Part shown: piece after piece, positions 61,154 through 64,000 of the stretch
Layout: the number at the start of each line of letters is the position of its first letter
Position numbering within the stretch: the first letter of the stretch is position 1
Assembly (NCBI RefSeq): GCF_910596095.1
Contig: NC_056533.1
Span: 31,470,662-31,534,661 of the forward strand
Direction: 5' to 3'
DNA length: 64,000 bases
Origin: Thunnus maccoyii
Lineage: Eukaryota > Chordata > Actinopteri > Scombriformes > Scombridae
Program-made: the position numbers and the translations under genes
Notes under the pieces: model-generated
Told to the model about the DNA's origin: nothing
The model's input: the letters and a program-made list of their open reading frames with translations, nothing else
The model's database searches: none

Positions 61154-64000
61154 TTTTTAAAACATGTCTCTCTACTTCTATTGAAGTTCAGCGCTAAATC
61201 ACTGGACTGCTTTTTTTAAGACGACCTTTTCTATTTTAGTATATATTCTGCTTACATGGTGCATTTTACAAAATTAATTTGTGCCTAATCAAGTTAACAC
61301 AAAAGTAATCATCAACTTATACATAATGCAGCGTGCAGAGAGTGGGAGAAACTGGGGATGAGGGGTTTTAGGTTGGTGGGGTGGGTGAGTTGGGGGGGCT
61401 CTATATAGGCCCACCAGTGGGTGAATCCAGCCCTGACTATAAATCAGAAAGAGTCATATTGTATAAAACACTTGAGTGTATATAGTTCTACATTAATGTC
61501 ACTGTGGTTCTGACAAGTCAGCTAACTGTAAACTAATCTGTCTTTGTCTTTAGAGAAAATCTATTTCAGTTATTTTGTTACTTCTTCAATGTGAAATATA
61601 AATGATCACTATCATCTCTACAGAGTGCACGGTATTTCTCTGCATATTTTGACTCTACAAGGTCCTTATAAAGTTAAATACCAGAGGCAGTCGATGCAGA
61701 TTTACTGGAACTATTTGGTTTTGTTGAAGAGTTTAATCATGCAAAGACGTCTGAGGAGAATAAAACATCAGCAGTTTACTTAAAATGTGGTATTTTCTTG
61801 TGGATAGTTACAATTTTTTCTTTGGTACTGTGTTGTGGTTTAAAATGATTTGTTAACTGGCTCCATTAGTTGTTCATTTCTGTCTGACAAGCTGCTGAAT
61901 ATTTCCAGACAGAGGAGACTGAACTGCAGTCTACACTTGTACATTATTTCAGAAAATCTGAAGTCTCCTTTGACATGTTTGGAGAATCAGGACCTTTTCT
62001 TCAGACTTTCATTCCTCTTTGCATGAGAGACTCACTGCACATTTCTATGTATTTTCCACAGGTTGATATTTCACAATCACTGTGCTACTAATTCACAAGC
62101 AAATGAGGCTACTGCTAAAATCAATATTTTCTAAAGGAAGAATTTTCCTCTCAAATAGCTTTAAATTGTCACTCATTACGAGTAAAACACACCAACCATT
62201 AGCCAAAAAGGAAAATTCAGGTCGCAATTTAGGGCTGGAAGTCATTCAGCAGAAGTAAGAAACCAGAAGCAGTGAGACAGAACTAATTTCATCAAATATT
62301 AAACTTGGTTAGGAGGCTCAGCTGAGCAGCGCAGACTTCCAGTGGGATTTCCCTGCATTTCCGGCTGCATGAGGAGAGCTGGAGGATGATGGGACATTTT
62401 GTACAGGAAGCGAACCTGGAGGTAGCCATTTTGAAATGTTAATAGTATAATTAATTGTAACATGGTTTGAGAAATCACACTTTTAAAGCTTTTGGCCACC
62501 AGATAAAGTATGAAACAAGTTTTTTCATCTGTGATAAAATATTCTAATTTCACGGTTTTCTTTCTAGCTTCATCCTGATCCTTTTTGACCAGATCCCACA
62601 TCCCTCTTCAGTGAAACTTTTGTGCCTAAAGGTGATACTTTGCCCTCAGCTTACAGGTCTAAAAATCCTGCTAGAAAATCTTGGTTCTTTCTCAGGGTTG
62701 TCTTTAGGTTATATGACACGCTAACACTTCTGACATGCAAGTAAATTGCTTTTAATGTATATTTTCTATTATTTATCTTGTTCCACTCTCATGTGTCAGC
62801 CTGCACATAAGATGCACAAAGTCCTGTGCTATGAATCCAGTGGTCTGTGAAGTTACATAAGTGTATTTCAAGTATGTGTATATGCTCAATGCTTAATTAC
62901 AGACATTTATACTGGAAGTTAAGCAGGTTAAAGCGGACCTGCCAGTCAAATCTAACCAAGAATCTTTTCTGTCAAACACAGAGAATTTGCAGCACGATGT
63001 ATTATAGAGGACGAGAGTCACTGCTGCAGCTAAAAAACTACTAACAACTGCAACTTTAACAAATAATAAAGTTAAAACAAAAACAGCACTCTCCTGCTCA
63101 TGTTCATCGACTGTGGAAAAGAAACCCAGATGACTGAAAGAAACAAGGAAATGTTCAACTGAATCAAAAATATAGAAATGTGTTTGAATGAGTAGATACA
63201 TGCAAAAAACCAAACCCTGCAATCTGTGTTTTTGTCTTTGTTATCAGTGGGTCAACATCGTGTGAGCACACTTCACCTGAGCTGCACCTTAAGAACACGT
63301 GAAAAGGGGTCATAAGGTGAACTCTTCCTTTGTTTTGAAAGTCTATATTCTGTGATCACATGATTTCCCTGGTACCTAAAATTCATCCACCACATCTAAA
63401 TGTCAGAAGAGGAAGTAGTCAAGTTTCAGTTGATATATTAGAGACTAATTTTAACGCTACAGGAGGATGTAAACCATCTCAGTCATGTGCAGATATATAC
63501 AAGATGCAGGTAAAAGGAGATACAAAACCTCTCGCTTTAACCCAGATTTCAACACTCAGTGCTCATTTTTAGTGCTGCATCAATATTCACAACTATAACT
63601 CACGGAAATTATAATATAATATAATATTTTTTGCAAGAAAGTAAACTAAATATTTGTATGTAAGAGGTCAATATGAATCTGAGGGACATAAACTCATTTA
63701 CTTAATAGGATAAAAACTAAACGCATACCAACTCAGCTTAAAATGAAAAAATATTTTTTTTAAAATGCACTTATTTATTTGGCAATTGTTTATTAATTTA
63801 TTTATTTCAGTTCAAAATTTTGAGCCATGAATAAAAGGAAAGTCCCTTCATGACTTCTGAGTAAAACTTCCTACAGAAGCCAAGATGCTGCAAAATGTCT
63901 GAGAATTTTTAGTCCTAAATGCCAAAAATACATCGATACGACAACAGTTTGAATCATTTAGACAAAAACAGACTTTCCTTATTGTTACAAAGAAGGTCTA

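Larger units (their letters stand above)
43900..64000. other. 20-kb gene-free flank upstream of rbpms2
   Basis: I found no coding exon on either strand. All ORFs are short and without family features, except a retrotransposon relic at 51078. Repeats and microsatellites are listed individually. Single-copy stretches without recognised repeats are 44930-46080, 46540-47880, 49245-50460, 52330-52850, 52900-56740, 59070-60940 and 61160-64000. Confidence 0.55.

Noticed and set aside
62299-62601. 100-codon minus-strand ORF near the right edge
   Set aside because: No recognisable domain, no splice context, ordinary A/T-rich spacer.

Overview
This is ordinary vertebrate nuclear DNA from a ray-finned fish, most likely a percomorph. 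Exons are small and bounded by GT-AG introns. Base composition is A/T-rich with many homopolymer runs. The dispersed repeats (hAT-type miniature elements, TTAA-ended elements, tRNA-derived SINEs, L2-type LINE tails) are kinds seen throughout spiny-rayed fish genomes. I cannot name the species.

Layout. Positions 1-3000 hold no convincing coding gene and look like the 3' end of a plus-strand gene lying mostly to the left. Positions 3000-6150 are repeat-bearing spacer. rps17 (ribosomal protein eS17) runs on the plus strand from its TATA box and TOP start at about 6165 to its poly(A) signal at 11198, in five exons. cpeb1 (cytoplasmic polyadenylation element-binding protein 1) lies tail-to-tail with it on the minus strand: coding sequence 27753 down to 14592 in 12 exons, and a 3' UTR down to about 13225. 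After about 4.4 kb of spacer comes rbpms2 (RNA-binding protein with multiple splicing 2, Hermes), also on the minus strand: coding sequence 43353 down to 34492 in 7 coding exons, followed by a further 3' exon at 33293. The last 20 kb (about 43.9-64 kb), upstream of rbpms2, carry no gene I can support. They hold repeats, microsatellites and some single-copy stretches that could be regulatory.

How the genes relate. All three products act in translation. eS17 is a structural protein of the 40S subunit. CPEB1 and Rbpms2 are RNA-binding regulators known from fish and frog oocytes, and here they are head-to-tail neighbours on one strand. Every exon join I made keeps frame, giving about 134 aa (eS17), 578 or 573 aa (CPEB1, by choice of tandem donor) and 199 aa (Rbpms2).

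What is most worth a second look: a 15-nt tandem splice donor inside CPEB1 RRM1; two possible C-termini of Rbpms2 set by a cassette exon that carries the stop; an in-frame upstream extension of Rbpms2 with an alanine tract encoded by CAG repeats; a family of roughly 600-bp near-palindromic repeats, one copy 50 bp from a cpeb1 splice site; CPE-like motifs in the 3' UTR of cpeb1 itself; and a possible internal cpeb1 promoter. I found no sign of an undescribed enzymatic or defence system.
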